The notes under the pieces are model-generated. The model was not told where the DNA came from. It did no database searches and saw only the letters and a program-made list of their open reading frames with translations. Of a stretch of DNA of 64,000 nucleotides, positions 1-9,972 are shown piece by piece. The stretch is taken from assembly GCA_014860225.1 (NCBI GenBank), contig JACZKE010000060.1:248001-312000 (forward strand), in the 5' to 3' direction. Position 1 is the stretch's first letter. Every line of letters begins with the position of its first letter. A program made the position numbers and the translations under genes. The DNA comes from Desulfuromonadales bacterium (lineage in GTDB: Bacteria > Desulfobacterota > Desulfuromonadia > Desulfuromonadales > BM103).

Positions 1-108
1 CTTCAAGATCGATATCCTGAACAAAAAATCGATCATGTTGCCGAAGACCTGTCAGCTCATCGCCGCGATACGGAAGTGCATCGGGGTTATCAGGTACGTG
101 AAGATTAA

Positions 109-423
109 AATAGGTATTATGTCACCCGATTCCGGCACAAAGCCGGTAACCACCGCAAATCTCTCGCAGCTTATACAGTGAGCACCCTTGAAAGCTTCAT
201 GTGCATGTCCGGTGCGGCGGTCCTTGTCACCTACACCCTGTATGTGATCACCAAGCACAAGCTGGCGTTCACAGTGCCGCTTTGCTGTTTTGGTCTGTTT
301 CGTTATATGATGCTGGTCAAAAGAGGTGGCAGTGGCGATCCGACAGACTCCTTTTTGAAAGGTCCGGTTCTTTTTGTTGTTGGTGCACTCTGGATAGTGA
401 TTGTTGGCTTTTCGACTTATTAG
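109..423 (+). pseudogene. 3' remnant of a UbiA-family (decaprenyl-phosphate phosphoribosyltransferase-like) prenyltransferase
   Basis: Frame 1 reads ...HKAGNHRKSLAAYTVSTLESFMCMSGAAVLVTYTLYVITKHKL...CCFGLFRYMMLVKRGGSGDPTDSFLK..., resembling the C-terminal third of UbiA-type phosphoribosyltransferases; in-frame TAA at 106-108 and no upstream UbiA sequence in the visible bases. Confidence 0.6.
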
Positions 424-430
424 GGCACTT

Positions 431-1474
431 ATGAAGGTTGTATTTGTCAGACATTCTCTGTTGAGCCGAGGCGGAGATAAAATGATACTGGCCCACGCCA
501 CACACTTAGTTGCGATGGGGCATGATGTCACGATAAAAACATCGATAGTTGATACCGTTTTTCCACTGGACGAAAGGCTCACAATTCAGAAAACCGCTTC
601 AAAAAGTAAACTGCAGTCCATCCTCAAATGCCTGACGGAAGCACATGACTCCGATTGGGTAGTCGCAGATATTGTTCCTCTCGCGTGTTTGCTCTATTTT
701 CGTAATCGGCAAACAGTCTTGTATTTTGCTCAAGATTATGATGAGTCCTATTACTCATCCTTTCTACAGAAAATTTTCATTCGTTCTCTCTACCACCTGG
801 GATTGTCTTGGTTGAAAATCCCTGTTGTCGCGGTTTCTGACTATTTACAGGAAATTCTGAGTCGTCGATTTAACGCCAGGGTCGCAGTTGTGACTAATGG
901 CGTCGACTTGGATACATTTTTCCCTGATCCAGATTCTGATTTGTTGACACGAAAAAAGGATCGAAAAGTTATTCTGATCTTGTCCAGGGGCGATCGGAGA
1001 AAGGGTTTTGATCTTGCAAAAAGTATCGTTAGAAGGGTCAAGAATGAAATAACTACCCCTTTTGAAGTATGGACTGTCGGTGACGTCGCAACTGGCTGTT
1101 TTGAAGGTGTGTGTCACAGAGACTTTGGCTACGTTCGGGAAGAAAAATTGCGTAAGTTGTTCAGTAGTGCTGATGTCTTTCTTTATCCCACTAGACACGA
1201 AGGGTTTGGTCTGATGGTTGCGGAGGCTTTTGCTAGTGGATGCCCTGTAGTGACTACAGATGCTGTCCCTTTTGTTAAAGATGGTCAGAATGCTTTGGTT
1301 AGTCAAATTGAGGATGTTGATGCTATATTTGAGAGCTTGCAGAAATTGCTGTCTGATCCAGAACGGGCCAGGCATTTGGTGAACGAGGGCATCGCTTTTG
1401 CCAATGAACATTCTCTCGCCTCTGCATGTAGAAGATTTGCAGCAATTTTGGAAAAAAGACACGCTCTTCGATGA
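431..1474 (+). CDS. Glycosyltransferase family 4 (GT-B)
   Basis: MKVVFVRHSLLSRGGDKMILAHATHLVAMGHDV...; C-terminal DVFLYPTRHEGFGLMVAEAFASGCPVV motif. Confidence 0.85.
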   Translation: MKVVFVRHSLLSRGGDKMILAHATHLVAMGHDVTIKTSIVDTVFPLDERLTIQKTASKSKLQSILKCLTEAHDSDWVVADIVPLACLLYFRNRQTVLYFAQDYDESYYSSFLQKIFIRSLYHLGLSWLKIPVVAVSDYLQEILSRRFNARVAVVTNGVDLDTFFPDPDSDLLTRKKDRKVILILSRGDRRKGFDLAKSIVRRVKNEITTPFEVWTVGDVATGCFEGVCHRDFGYVREEKLRKLFSSADVFLYPTRHEGFGLMVAEAFASGCPVVTTDAVPFVKDGQNALVSQIEDVDAIFESLQKLLSDPERARHLVNEGIAFANEHSLASACRRFAAILEKRHALR

Positions 1475-2289
1475 ACAATAAGAAAGTGCAGCATATTCCA
1501 TTACAAGGCATTTCTTTAATTACGATCTGTCTGAACAGCGCCAGCACAATTGGTCGAACCATCGAAAGTATTGCCGCACAGAAGGATGATCACGTCCAAT
1601 ATATCGTCATTGACGGGGGGTCGACTGACGGTACCCAGGAGATTGTCAGTTCTTACGAACACTTTGTCGATTATTTTATCAGTGAACCTGATAGAGGCAT
1701 ATCGGATGCTTTCAATAAAGGTCTAAATGTTGCAAATATGGACATTGTCGGTTTGATCAACTCTGATGACACTCTTTTGCCTGGGGCAATTCTATCGGTG
1801 CGACAGGCTTTTCAATCAAATCCGGAGGTTGAAGTTGTTCATGGTGATATTCTCCTTTACGATGGAGAGCAATTTGTTAAACAGATAAGTCCTGCAGGGA
1901 AATGGTGGTTTCCATGGCGTTTGGTTCTCTTTAATCATCCAGCAACCTTCGTTAAACGTGATGTATATAAGCGATTTGGTGGGTTTTCCAGCGAATTCAA
2001 GTTTGCTATGGACGACGACCTTTTTTTGACCTGGATTCAAGAAAAGGTGCAACTTCAATATACTCAGGTTGCTTTTGTAAGGATGCAGGCGGGTGGCTTG
2101 AGTGGACGCTTTGCGTTTCAAGTCTTTAAGGAGAAACGCAAAACTCTACTGGCTCACGGATACAACCCTTTGTTGGTAAATCTTCAATATGTGGCGAGGT
2201 TTGGTGTGCAGATAGCGGCTTATTTACAAAAAATCATTCGGGATTTTAGAACTGGTAGCATGGTTTCAACTCATGATCACACCGGATAA
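1471..2289 (+). CDS. Glycosyltransferase family 2
   Basis: SLITICLNSASTIGRTIESI...YIVIDGGSTDGTQEIV; 4-nt overlap with upstream GT. Confidence 0.88.
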   Translation: MNNKKVQHIPLQGISLITICLNSASTIGRTIESIAAQKDDHVQYIVIDGGSTDGTQEIVSSYEHFVDYFISEPDRGISDAFNKGLNVANMDIVGLINSDDTLLPGAILSVRQAFQSNPEVEVVHGDILLYDGEQFVKQISPAGKWWFPWRLVLFNHPATFVKRDVYKRFGGFSSEFKFAMDDDLFLTWIQEKVQLQYTQVAFVRMQAGGLSGRFAFQVFKEKRKTLLAHGYNPLLVNLQYVARFGVQIAAYLQKIIRDFRTGSMVSTHDHTG

Positions 2290-2469
2290 CTTACAAGGCT
2301 GTGTTAGCTCTTTCCAAAAAGAATCCTTGGGTTAGGAATCTGAGACTTCTTTGCATTATATGCGGGTGAATGCACATGATTGGTTTGATGAAACGATTGA
2401 ATCAATAATTGAGATATCTGCGCATTTCAGCAGATCAGGTGGTCAACAAATCAACAGGTACTCAGACTT

Positions 2470-3294
2470 ATGTCATACAAGATCATCATAGAAGCGGGAC
2501 GTAGTGAACGCCATTATTGGCGGGATATCTGGCGCTTTCGCGAGCTATTTTACATTCTGGCATGGCGCGATATTCTGGTGCGTTACAAACAGACCGTGAT
2601 TGGTTTTGCTTGGGCTATTTTGAGGCCATTACTTACCATGATTGTCTTCACGGTCATCTTTGGGAAACTAGCCAAGTTGCCATCTGAAGGTTCCGCTCCC
2701 TATGCAATAATGGTTTATGCTGCGATGTTGCCCTGGCAGTTTTTTTCGAACTCTCTTAGCGAAGCAAGCAATAGCTTGCTTGATAATGAAAAGTTGATTT
2801 CCAAAGTATATTTCCCTCGGATGATTGTCCCTGCCAGTTCAGTAATCACCAGCTTTGTTGATTTTTTAATCTCCTCAATAATTCTCCTCGCCATCATGGT
2901 CTGGTATCAATACTGGCCCTCATGGCGCATTATGACCTTGCCCTTTTTTATTTCCATAGCTTTTGCTGCTGCCATGGGGTTGGGGCTTTGGTTGACTGCT
3001 TTAAATGTTAAATATCGTGATTTTCGCTACATTGTACCTTTCATCCTTCAGTTTGGTCTGTATATCTCTCCTGTCGGTTTTTCAAGTTCCATCGTTCCTG
3101 AAAAATATCGCTTGCTCTATTCCCTGAACCCAATGGTTAGTGTGATTGATGGCTTCCGCTGGGCAATTCTCGGCAATGACTCAAAGATATACCTGCCCGG
3201 TTTTTCCCTATCTCTTGGAATTGTGGTTGCATTCTTGATCTATGGAATTGTTTATTTCCGAAGAACCGAAAAGAACTTCGCGGATATTATATGA
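2470..3294 (+). CDS. wzm: Polysaccharide ABC transporter permease (ABC-2, Wzm-like)
   Basis: WRDIWRFRELFYILAWRDILVRYKQTVIGFAWAILRPLLTMIVFTVIFGKLAKLPSEG; paired with Wzt. Confidence 0.9.
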   Translation: MSYKIIIEAGRSERHYWRDIWRFRELFYILAWRDILVRYKQTVIGFAWAILRPLLTMIVFTVIFGKLAKLPSEGSAPYAIMVYAAMLPWQFFSNSLSEASNSLLDNEKLISKVYFPRMIVPASSVITSFVDFLISSIILLAIMVWYQYWPSWRIMTLPFFISIAFAAAMGLGLWLTALNVKYRDFRYIVPFILQFGLYISPVGFSSSIVPEKYRLLYSLNPMVSVIDGFRWAILGNDSKIYLPGFSLSLGIVVAFLIYGIVYFRRTEKNFADII

Positions 3295-4571
3295 GTGATA
3301 CAATTATTAAAGTAGAAAACCTGTCCAAAAGTTACATTATAGGGCACCAAAGCAATGAAAAATATCTGGCTTTGCGGGATGTTTTGGCTTCTCAGGCAAA
3401 GTCCTTTGGTAAACGTCTTCTGCATCCCTTTAAAAACTCAGCAGGGGGGCTCATCTCAGCCGACGAAACGGAAGAGTTCTGGGCTTTAGATAATGTCTCT
3501 TTTGATATTAAGCAGGGTGACCGGGTTGGTATCATCGGACGCAATGGTGCTGGCAAGTCAACCCTACTGAAGATTTTAAGCCGCATCACCGAACCAACGC
3601 AAGGCCGGATTGAGATTGATGGTCGTGTGGCCAGTTTACTCGAGGTCGGAACTGGCTTTCATCCTGAATTGACCGGGAGAGAGAATGTTTTTCTAAATGG
3701 TGCCATTTTGGGGATGAGCAAAGCCGATATCCGGCGTAAGTTTGATGAAATTGTTGCATTCTCAGAGGTTGAGAAGTTTCTTGATACACCGGTTAAGAGG
3801 TACTCCTCGGGTATGTATGTGAAGTTGGCTTTTGCTGTAGCGGCGCATCTTGAGCCAGAAATCTTGATTATTGATGAGGTGTTGGCGGTGGGGGATGCAC
3901 TATTTCAGGAGAAGTGTTTAGGGAAAATGGAGACTGTTAGTCAAGAAGGAAGAACAGTTATTTTTGTGAGTCACAATATGGGCGCGATTAAAGCACTCTG
4001 CCAAAATGTATTGTTGTTAAGTAGTGGGCGGGTTCAATCTATTGGTAATGTTGATGAGATTATTAGTGATTATCTTTCAGATGGCTCGACAGAATTTAAG
4101 CCTTCATTGCATATTCCAAAAGATGCGAGCAAAATAGCGCAATTCACAGAAATAACAGTCAGTAGCCTAGCTGAAGGGGCTTCACAAATAGCTCACGACA
4201 AGCCATATTCAATAACTCTACAGGTTTTTGTTAAAGAAAAACTACCAAGTTGCTATCTTGCCCTGCACGTAATAGATAGTGACCTGCAAACGATTCTTTT
4301 CTCCCGTAATTTTTGCCCCGGGAAGGGAAATGATGATTACATCCTTCCTGGTAAACATACATACTCTATACACATTCCTGGAAACTTACTTGTGCCTGGA
4401 GTCTATAGGATATCTGCGCATCTTGCGACATCTTCGCCAGCGGTACTTTTAGATGGTTATGATAATGTATGTAAATTCGAAATTTACGACAATGGCAGTA
4501 TTTATGCTAAAAAAGGTTTTCCATGGAGAGGGAAGCTTTCTGTACCTTTGGATTGGAACTACATAGGTTGA
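3291..4571 (+). CDS. wzt: Polysaccharide ABC transporter ATP-binding protein with C-terminal Wzt-type domain
   Basis: Walker A GRNGAGKST, signature YSSGMYVKLAFAVAAHLEPEILIIDEVLAVGD; ~170 aa C-terminal extension. Confidence 0.92.
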   Translation: MSDTIIKVENLSKSYIIGHQSNEKYLALRDVLASQAKSFGKRLLHPFKNSAGGLISADETEEFWALDNVSFDIKQGDRVGIIGRNGAGKSTLLKILSRITEPTQGRIEIDGRVASLLEVGTGFHPELTGRENVFLNGAILGMSKADIRRKFDEIVAFSEVEKFLDTPVKRYSSGMYVKLAFAVAAHLEPEILIIDEVLAVGDALFQEKCLGKMETVSQEGRTVIFVSHNMGAIKALCQNVLLLSSGRVQSIGNVDEIISDYLSDGSTEFKPSLHIPKDASKIAQFTEITVSSLAEGASQIAHDKPYSITLQVFVKEKLPSCYLALHVIDSDLQTILFSRNFCPGKGNDDYILPGKHTYSIHIPGNLLVPGVYRISAHLATSSPAVLLDGYDNVCKFEIYDNGSIYAKKGFPWRGKLSVPLDWNYIG

Positions 4572-4816
4572 ATTGTTTTTAACTTTTTTTTGTAAGAATG
4601 TTTGATTCGCTTGCTCGTTGAATCCGCAGAAAATTATTAGGTAAAGGCTAAAGACTTTGTTCCCACCCAAAAGGGCAGAAATTTATAGGCCCCTTCAAAA
4701 GGTTTAAAAATCCCAATGTGTTTGTATGGGGAATGTTCAAGTGGTAAAAACAACGAATACGAATTTCAGTTAAAGTTTTCAACAGTGGTAAAAATATAGG
4801 ACGAGTGTAAGAAAAA

Positions 4817-5812
4817 ATGGGAAAATATGAAGATCTTTTAGGTAAAACTGTTTTTCTTTTAAAGAAACTTAAGAAGGATAGGTATTCCGTCCTGTTTGAC
4901 ACGACCAATGGCTGCAACCTTAGATGCACTTTCTGCTCTAGAAATAACGATAGAATTACGCAGATGTCTGTAGAAGAATTTGATAGTATTCTCAATAAAG
5001 TTCATAAAAATGTAAATGCACTACAGCTTTCATGCGCCTGGGAGTACTCAATTGCTAATAACGCTGCCGAAATAATTAGAACTTTGGGCAGGTACTCTCT
5101 TCCTCAAACAACTATATACACAAACGGTAACATTTTAACTGACGATATCGCGAAGGCGATGATTGAAGCTGAAATTAATGACTTTGTTGTCAGTATTGGT
5201 GAGGTAAAGAAAGAGACTTATGAGAGGCTTAGGGTAGGTGGTAAGTTTGACTGTGTGGTCTCAAATATTCGAAAGCTCGAAAACTTTAAAAAAGAACATC
5301 GAAGTCAGTTCCCTCGTATTTGTGCGAACCTCACGGTCGTTAATTCGAATATTGGCGAACTTATTGAATTCGTTGATTTGGCGTACAGCGTTGGGATTGA
5401 AAGAATAATAGGTCGTCATCTAATCCTTAATGAAGGTCTTGACATGGAAAAAGAGATGGTGACAGATATCTCGCTTGCAAATAGCATCATAAACACCGCT
5501 GATAACAAAGCTTTGAAGTACGGAATGAGCTTTTCTATCCCAAAGTATGAAGAATCATTCCAAGCCAAAACTTGCCGGGCACCATGGCACCAACTGTATG
5601 TTTCCAGTAATGGAGATGTTTCTGTCTGCCCAAGGATACATATGTATGAAAAAATGGGGAACCTTCTTACTGACAACTTTAGCCGTATTCTTAAAGGCCG
5701 AGAGATGAGGTCATTGAAACAGCAATTTGATAATCTCCATTTCAACAATCCCGTCTGTGGTATATGCATGGAGAATTGTGAGACCAAGCAGGCCATTGAC
5801 CAAGGATTTTAA
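4817..5812 (+). CDS. Radical SAM protein with SPASM-like C-terminal Cys cluster
   Basis: CNLRCTFC (CxxxCxxC) motif; C-terminal CRAPWHQLYVSSNGDVSVCPR...CGICMENCE. Confidence 0.88.
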   Translation: MGKYEDLLGKTVFLLKKLKKDRYSVLFDTTNGCNLRCTFCSRNNDRITQMSVEEFDSILNKVHKNVNALQLSCAWEYSIANNAAEIIRTLGRYSLPQTTIYTNGNILTDDIAKAMIEAEINDFVVSIGEVKKETYERLRVGGKFDCVVSNIRKLENFKKEHRSQFPRICANLTVVNSNIGELIEFVDLAYSVGIERIIGRHLILNEGLDMEKEMVTDISLANSIINTADNKALKYGMSFSIPKYEESFQAKTCRAPWHQLYVSSNGDVSVCPRIHMYEKMGNLLTDNFSRILKGREMRSLKQQFDNLHFNNPVCGICMENCETKQAIDQGF

Positions 5813-5815
5813 GCG

Positions 5816-6700
5816 ATGCTTCCCTATCAATTGCAAACCGTGGAAAATTTCATAAAACTGTTACCCTCTGACACACAGGATGTTTTGGAGATAGGGAGTG
5901 ATATCGGTGGCGAGGTTGTTTCTGCCATTGTGGAAAAAACGGGAGTAAGAGCTGTCGGGATCAATCCTTCACCCGAATTCCCGACGTTGGCCGGACCTAG
6001 AATGTCGAATGCTTGTTTTCTCAGGATGGACGGTCGTTCAATGCCCTTTCCTGATAATTCTTTTGATGCCGTGTTATCCGTTGCAACGATGGAACATGTT
6101 AATGGGCTCGATGTTTTTCTGGAGGAGGTGGCTCGAGTCCTGAGACCTAAAGGGTTTTTTTATACCGATTTCTCTCCAATATGGTCAAGCGCTCTGGGTC
6201 ACCATGTATATGCCGTAGTAGGTTCAAAAGAGGCTCGTTTCTGGAAGCCAGGGAAAAACCCAATTCCTGATTATGGCCATCTTCTGATGACGCCTGATGA
6301 AATGCGTGACTATCTGCGCTCTGGCCCATGTTCTGAGGAACTTATAGAGCCAGTCATTCACTGGATCTACGAGGGGGATAGCCTTAATCGATGTCATTCC
6401 GAAGTTTATATGGAGGCTTTCCAGAAATGTCCAATGGTAATTCAGAAGATGTCACTCAGTAACAACCAACCGTGCAACGAGACGTTAAACAAGCTCCACT
6501 TGAAATACGGTACAAAGATTGACTTTAGTTGCTCAGGGATTTCCGGAGTATTCAGGACGCTCCCTGAAGGCATTATCCAGAGCTTTTTTTGGGGTAAATT
6601 TCTTAGGGCAAGATATTGGTTGGACAGATGGGGCACACGGCAGATGCAGATAGCAAAGGCTCTTGTGCGAGCCTTCCGTTCCATCATTCCTTATATTTGA
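5816..6700 (+). CDS. Class I SAM-dependent methyltransferase
   Basis: DVLEIGSDIGGEV, FDAVLSVATMEHVNGLDVFLEEVARVLRPKGFFY. Confidence 0.8.
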   Translation: MLPYQLQTVENFIKLLPSDTQDVLEIGSDIGGEVVSAIVEKTGVRAVGINPSPEFPTLAGPRMSNACFLRMDGRSMPFPDNSFDAVLSVATMEHVNGLDVFLEEVARVLRPKGFFYTDFSPIWSSALGHHVYAVVGSKEARFWKPGKNPIPDYGHLLMTPDEMRDYLRSGPCSEELIEPVIHWIYEGDSLNRCHSEVYMEAFQKCPMVIQKMSLSNNQPCNETLNKLHLKYGTKIDFSCSGISGVFRTLPEGIIQSFFWGKFLRARYWLDRWGTRQMQIAKALVRAFRSIIPYI

Positions 6701-6987
6701 AGTTATGATGGTGTAATTGAGTCAAATCGTTGAGAATCGACATGGAAGAAGTGCAAAAGTTTGAAGATAAAATAGAACTCCTGAGCTTAAACCTGTTCGA
6801 TACTAACCAAGAGGAAATAGAAATCGTAGAAGTTTTTCAGAAGTATTTCAATACTGCTTTGGGCTGGCACTACTATCTTGATCTTGCGTGGATTGTTAGG
6901 GAGATAAAAAAATACCAAGAGGGTCCCTCATACTCGATGCCGGGGCTGGAAGTGGCCTTTTGCAATTCATACTTATAGAGCTTGGTT

Positions 6988-8310
6988 CACTACTGTCCGA
7001 TTAATAAGTGAATAAATTCAGTTGGTTATCGCTTGGCGTGTCTGTGATTTGCTTGAGAGCGTCAGCAACCATAGATGGAATGGGTTTTTTCTCGAACAAA
7101 TTGACCTCCAGTATTTGTAGAAAAGTGTAGAGCTGGCATGAGATGCCGAGCCTCTTTTTGGCGATCACCACCAACAGATAGATGCTCAATGCAACCCAGA
7201 TCTGACTTTTCACCGCGTTTATTGATGTTCCGTAAAATGTCTTTATTCGCAAGTGTTGTTTGACCCATTTGAAAAACAGTTCCACTTGCCAGCGCTGCTT
7301 GTAAATTTCAGCAATGACTGGTGCTGGCAGCGCGAAGTTGTTGGTCAGAAAGACCAAACGTTTATTGCGTTTATTGTCGACATAGCTGACCTGACGTAGT
7401 TTATCCGGGTAATCCTTTTTCGATTTGTAGGTTGTCAGAACAACCGTTTGATCCGCCCTGATTCCGGCATCTTTGTCCTTGGGCGATGAATACAGTCGCT
7501 TAAAGCGAAAGTTGTCCTTTGCTCTGACGACAAAATAGGCGTCTTGCTGGTGAAGCGCATAGAGCCTGGTGAAGTCGATATAGGCCCGATCCATGGTGTA
7601 GATAGCGTCTTCTTTCACAGGCAAGGTGTCAAGCATTCTGACATCATGAACCTTGCCCGTTGTGATCGTCACGAATGTCGGGATTGTTCCCCGCAGGTCG
7701 ATCAGTGTGTGCATCTTCACCGCAGCCTTTGTCTTACGGAATTCGGCCCAAGGGAACAATGACAAGCACAGATCAATAGTTGTTGAGTCAAAAGCGTACA
7801 GAGGCTGATTGAGTTCAAGAGCAAACGGTTCGTCCTGGTAGAGCCGTTGTGCCATGCGGATCAGAATTTGACCAAAGTCTTGAAAGATACGCCAGTCTCT
7901 GCGCTCATTTGCGTCGGCCAGAGTGGAACGGGAGACAGAACCTCGGAAACCGATGTGATACAGTTTCTCTTGATGAGAGTTCAAACAGGTCTCAATATCA
8001 CGCAAGCTCTCACGCCCAGTCATTTGGGCATATGCGAGACATAGGAACTGATCAAACGTTGAGAAACTTTTGGCTCTGTAGTTGCCGCGATAACGACGCA
8101 CGCACAGGTCGAACTCATGCCGTGGCAACAATTGCAACAGTTGCCGGAAAACGGTATGACCGGAATTCATAGATACCCTCCTGTGAGATCAGAAAGGTAT
8201 CAACCCATACTGCTGAAGCGAATTCAAATCGAAAACATGCTAGCTATGTCAAAGAACTATTATTCTCAACGACTTACGTCGTTTCCCAAATTTTTAACCG
8301 GACAGTAGTG
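6988..8310 (-). mobile_element. IS4-family insertion sequence, 1323 bp, with terminal IRs and 9-bp TSD
   Basis: Left end CACTACTGTCCGATTAA, right end reverse complement CACTACTGTCCGGTTAA; direct repeat AGCTTGGTT at 6979-6987 and 8311-8319. Confidence 0.95.
7001..8170 (-). CDS. IS4-family transposase (DUF4372 + DDE domain)
   Basis: 389 aa, FDSTTIDLCLSLFPW, DRAYIDF, YKQRWQVELFFKWVKQHLRIKTFYG (Y-R-E-K signature). Confidence 0.93.
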   Translation of the reverse strand: MNSGHTVFRQLLQLLPRHEFDLCVRRYRGNYRAKSFSTFDQFLCLAYAQMTGRESLRDIETCLNSHQEKLYHIGFRGSVSRSTLADANERRDWRIFQDFGQILIRMAQRLYQDEPFALELNQPLYAFDSTTIDLCLSLFPWAEFRKTKAAVKMHTLIDLRGTIPTFVTITTGKVHDVRMLDTLPVKEDAIYTMDRAYIDFTRLYALHQQDAYFVVRAKDNFRFKRLYSSPKDKDAGIRADQTVVLTTYKSKKDYPDKLRQVSYVDNKRNKRLVFLTNNFALPAPVIAEIYKQRWQVELFFKWVKQHLRIKTFYGTSINAVKSQIWVALSIYLLVVIAKKRLGISCQLYTFLQILEVNLFEKKPIPSMVADALKQITDTPSDNQLNLFTY

Positions 8311-9184
8311 AGCTTGGTTATAACATTATCAGCGCTGATTTTCTTGGTAGAAGCTTTTCTTCAAAATATGCTGAGCGCTATGGACGTGTAATCAATAGCC
8401 TGAACAATCAGGCGAAGACGTTTAATAACAGATATACAAAACACCTGAAATCTTCTTATGGCGGTAAACGCGATGGGAAGTTGTCCCGTCTAAAAGGTTT
8501 GTTTCGTCGCGATGTAAGGAATGAAGACCTGTTTGCTTTTATTGAAAAAAACAAACGTTCGCCGCGTGAATATGTGTCTAAACAATTTTTTGAGTACGAC
8601 GCTGACAAGACTTGCGGTAGCCTATTTTTATACAAATGTGACCTTAAGGATATGGCCCTTTTGCCTGATGGCTTTGTTGATGGTGTTGTCTCAATTTCGG
8701 CACTTGAACATAACGATCACAAGGATTTTGAGAAGTGTATTGATGAGATTCTCAGGGTTACAAAACCTTCAGGATGGCTTCTAGCAACAGTTAGTGCTGC
8801 GCAGTCCGAAGACTGGTTCCATGCTCCCTCAAAAGGTTGGTGCTATAGCGAGGCAACTCTGAAACAGCTTTTTCAGCTGTCTGAAAGCGTGGAGAGCAAT
8901 TTTTCCCAGAAAAAATTGTTTTTTGAGCAATTGAGAAGCGAAGGCAACAATCTCCATAAAAGACTTGCCTCGGTTTATTCTCAATCTGGTGAAAACGGCA
9001 TGCCGTGGGGAAAATGGAAACCAACTTATATACCTGTCGGTATTTTGAAGGTTAAGGCATAATCAAAGCATACGATATGAGAAATACAAGGTAGTGATTA
9101 TATCACTCTGGGAAATAAACCAGAGTTGGTTTAGTAAAAGATGAAGATCTAGGCGTTTAAAAAAAATAAGTAAGAGAATAATTT

Positions 9185-9952
9185 ATGATTAAGTCGCTCA
9201 AAGTGTATTTAGAAAACTTTTCAGATATATCATATCGGGAGTGGTATTTCTGTCACATGAAAAGATTAGAAGCGTTTAGAGGTAAACATAAAGGAGAAAG
9301 ATGCTTCATTGTCGGCAATGGTCCTTCCTTGAATGAAATGGAACTCACTCTTCTGGCTGATAAAAACACATTCGGCCTGAATAAGATTTATCTTCTTCTT
9401 GATAAAATTGATCTTAATGTCTCGTATCATGTTTCCGTGAATTCATTAATTATTGAACAAAGCCATAAAGACTTTGAACAAATAAGTTGCCCATCATTCT
9501 TGTCGTACCCAGTGAGTCGGGGGATCGTTGAAAACCTCGATAAATTTTATTACATATACCCTCGTGGGCCGTATACCTTTCAACCTGATATTACTCAAAA
9601 CATTCATGAAGGTTATACTGTTACCTTTGTGGCTCTGCAAATTGCTTTTTTTATGGGGTTTGAAGAAGTCTATTTAATTGGTGTCGATCATAATTTCGTT
9701 GTCAGTGGTAACCCGAATGAAAAACAGCGGCTTGAAGGTGAAGACCCAAACCATTTCGACCCGAACTATTTCTCTGGTAAAGATTGGCATTTGCCTGATT
9801 TAGAAGCCTCTGAGTTGTCTTATCATCTGGCCAACTTTTTCTACAAGAGGGCAGGGCGGCAAATTTTTGATGCAACAGTTGATGGTAAGTTGACTGTCTT
9901 CCCGAAGATTTCTTTTGCGGATGCTTTACTTAGATCAAAAACAAAACGTTAA
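9185..9952 (+). CDS. DUF115 / MptE-like protein, putative GT42-like glycosyltransferase (copy 1)
   Basis: GERCFIVGNGPSLNEMELTLLADKNTFGLNKIYLL...TVTFVALQIAFFMGFEEVYLIGVDHNF. Confidence 0.75.
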   Translation: MIKSLKVYLENFSDISYREWYFCHMKRLEAFRGKHKGERCFIVGNGPSLNEMELTLLADKNTFGLNKIYLLLDKIDLNVSYHVSVNSLIIEQSHKDFEQISCPSFLSYPVSRGIVENLDKFYYIYPRGPYTFQPDITQNIHEGYTVTFVALQIAFFMGFEEVYLIGVDHNFVVSGNPNEKQRLEGEDPNHFDPNYFSGKDWHLPDLEASELSYHLANFFYKRAGRQIFDATVDGKLTVFPKISFADALLRSKTKR

Positions 9953-9972
9953 ATCACGAGTTGACAATAAAG

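Larger units (their letters stand above)
6743..9062 (+). pseudogene. SAM-dependent methyltransferase interrupted by the IS at 6988-8310
   Basis: 5' part ends MPGLEV|(frame change)|GLLQFILIELG; 3' part after the IS reads LGYNIISADFLGRSFSSKYAERYG...FVDGVVSISALEHNDHKDFEKCIDEILRVTKPSGW; the two parts join across the target site duplication. Confidence 0.85.

Noticed and set aside
845-1501. 218-aa minus-strand ORF antisense to the GT4 gene
   Set aside because: Sense strand carries clear GT4 motifs; antisense peptide has no recognisable domain.
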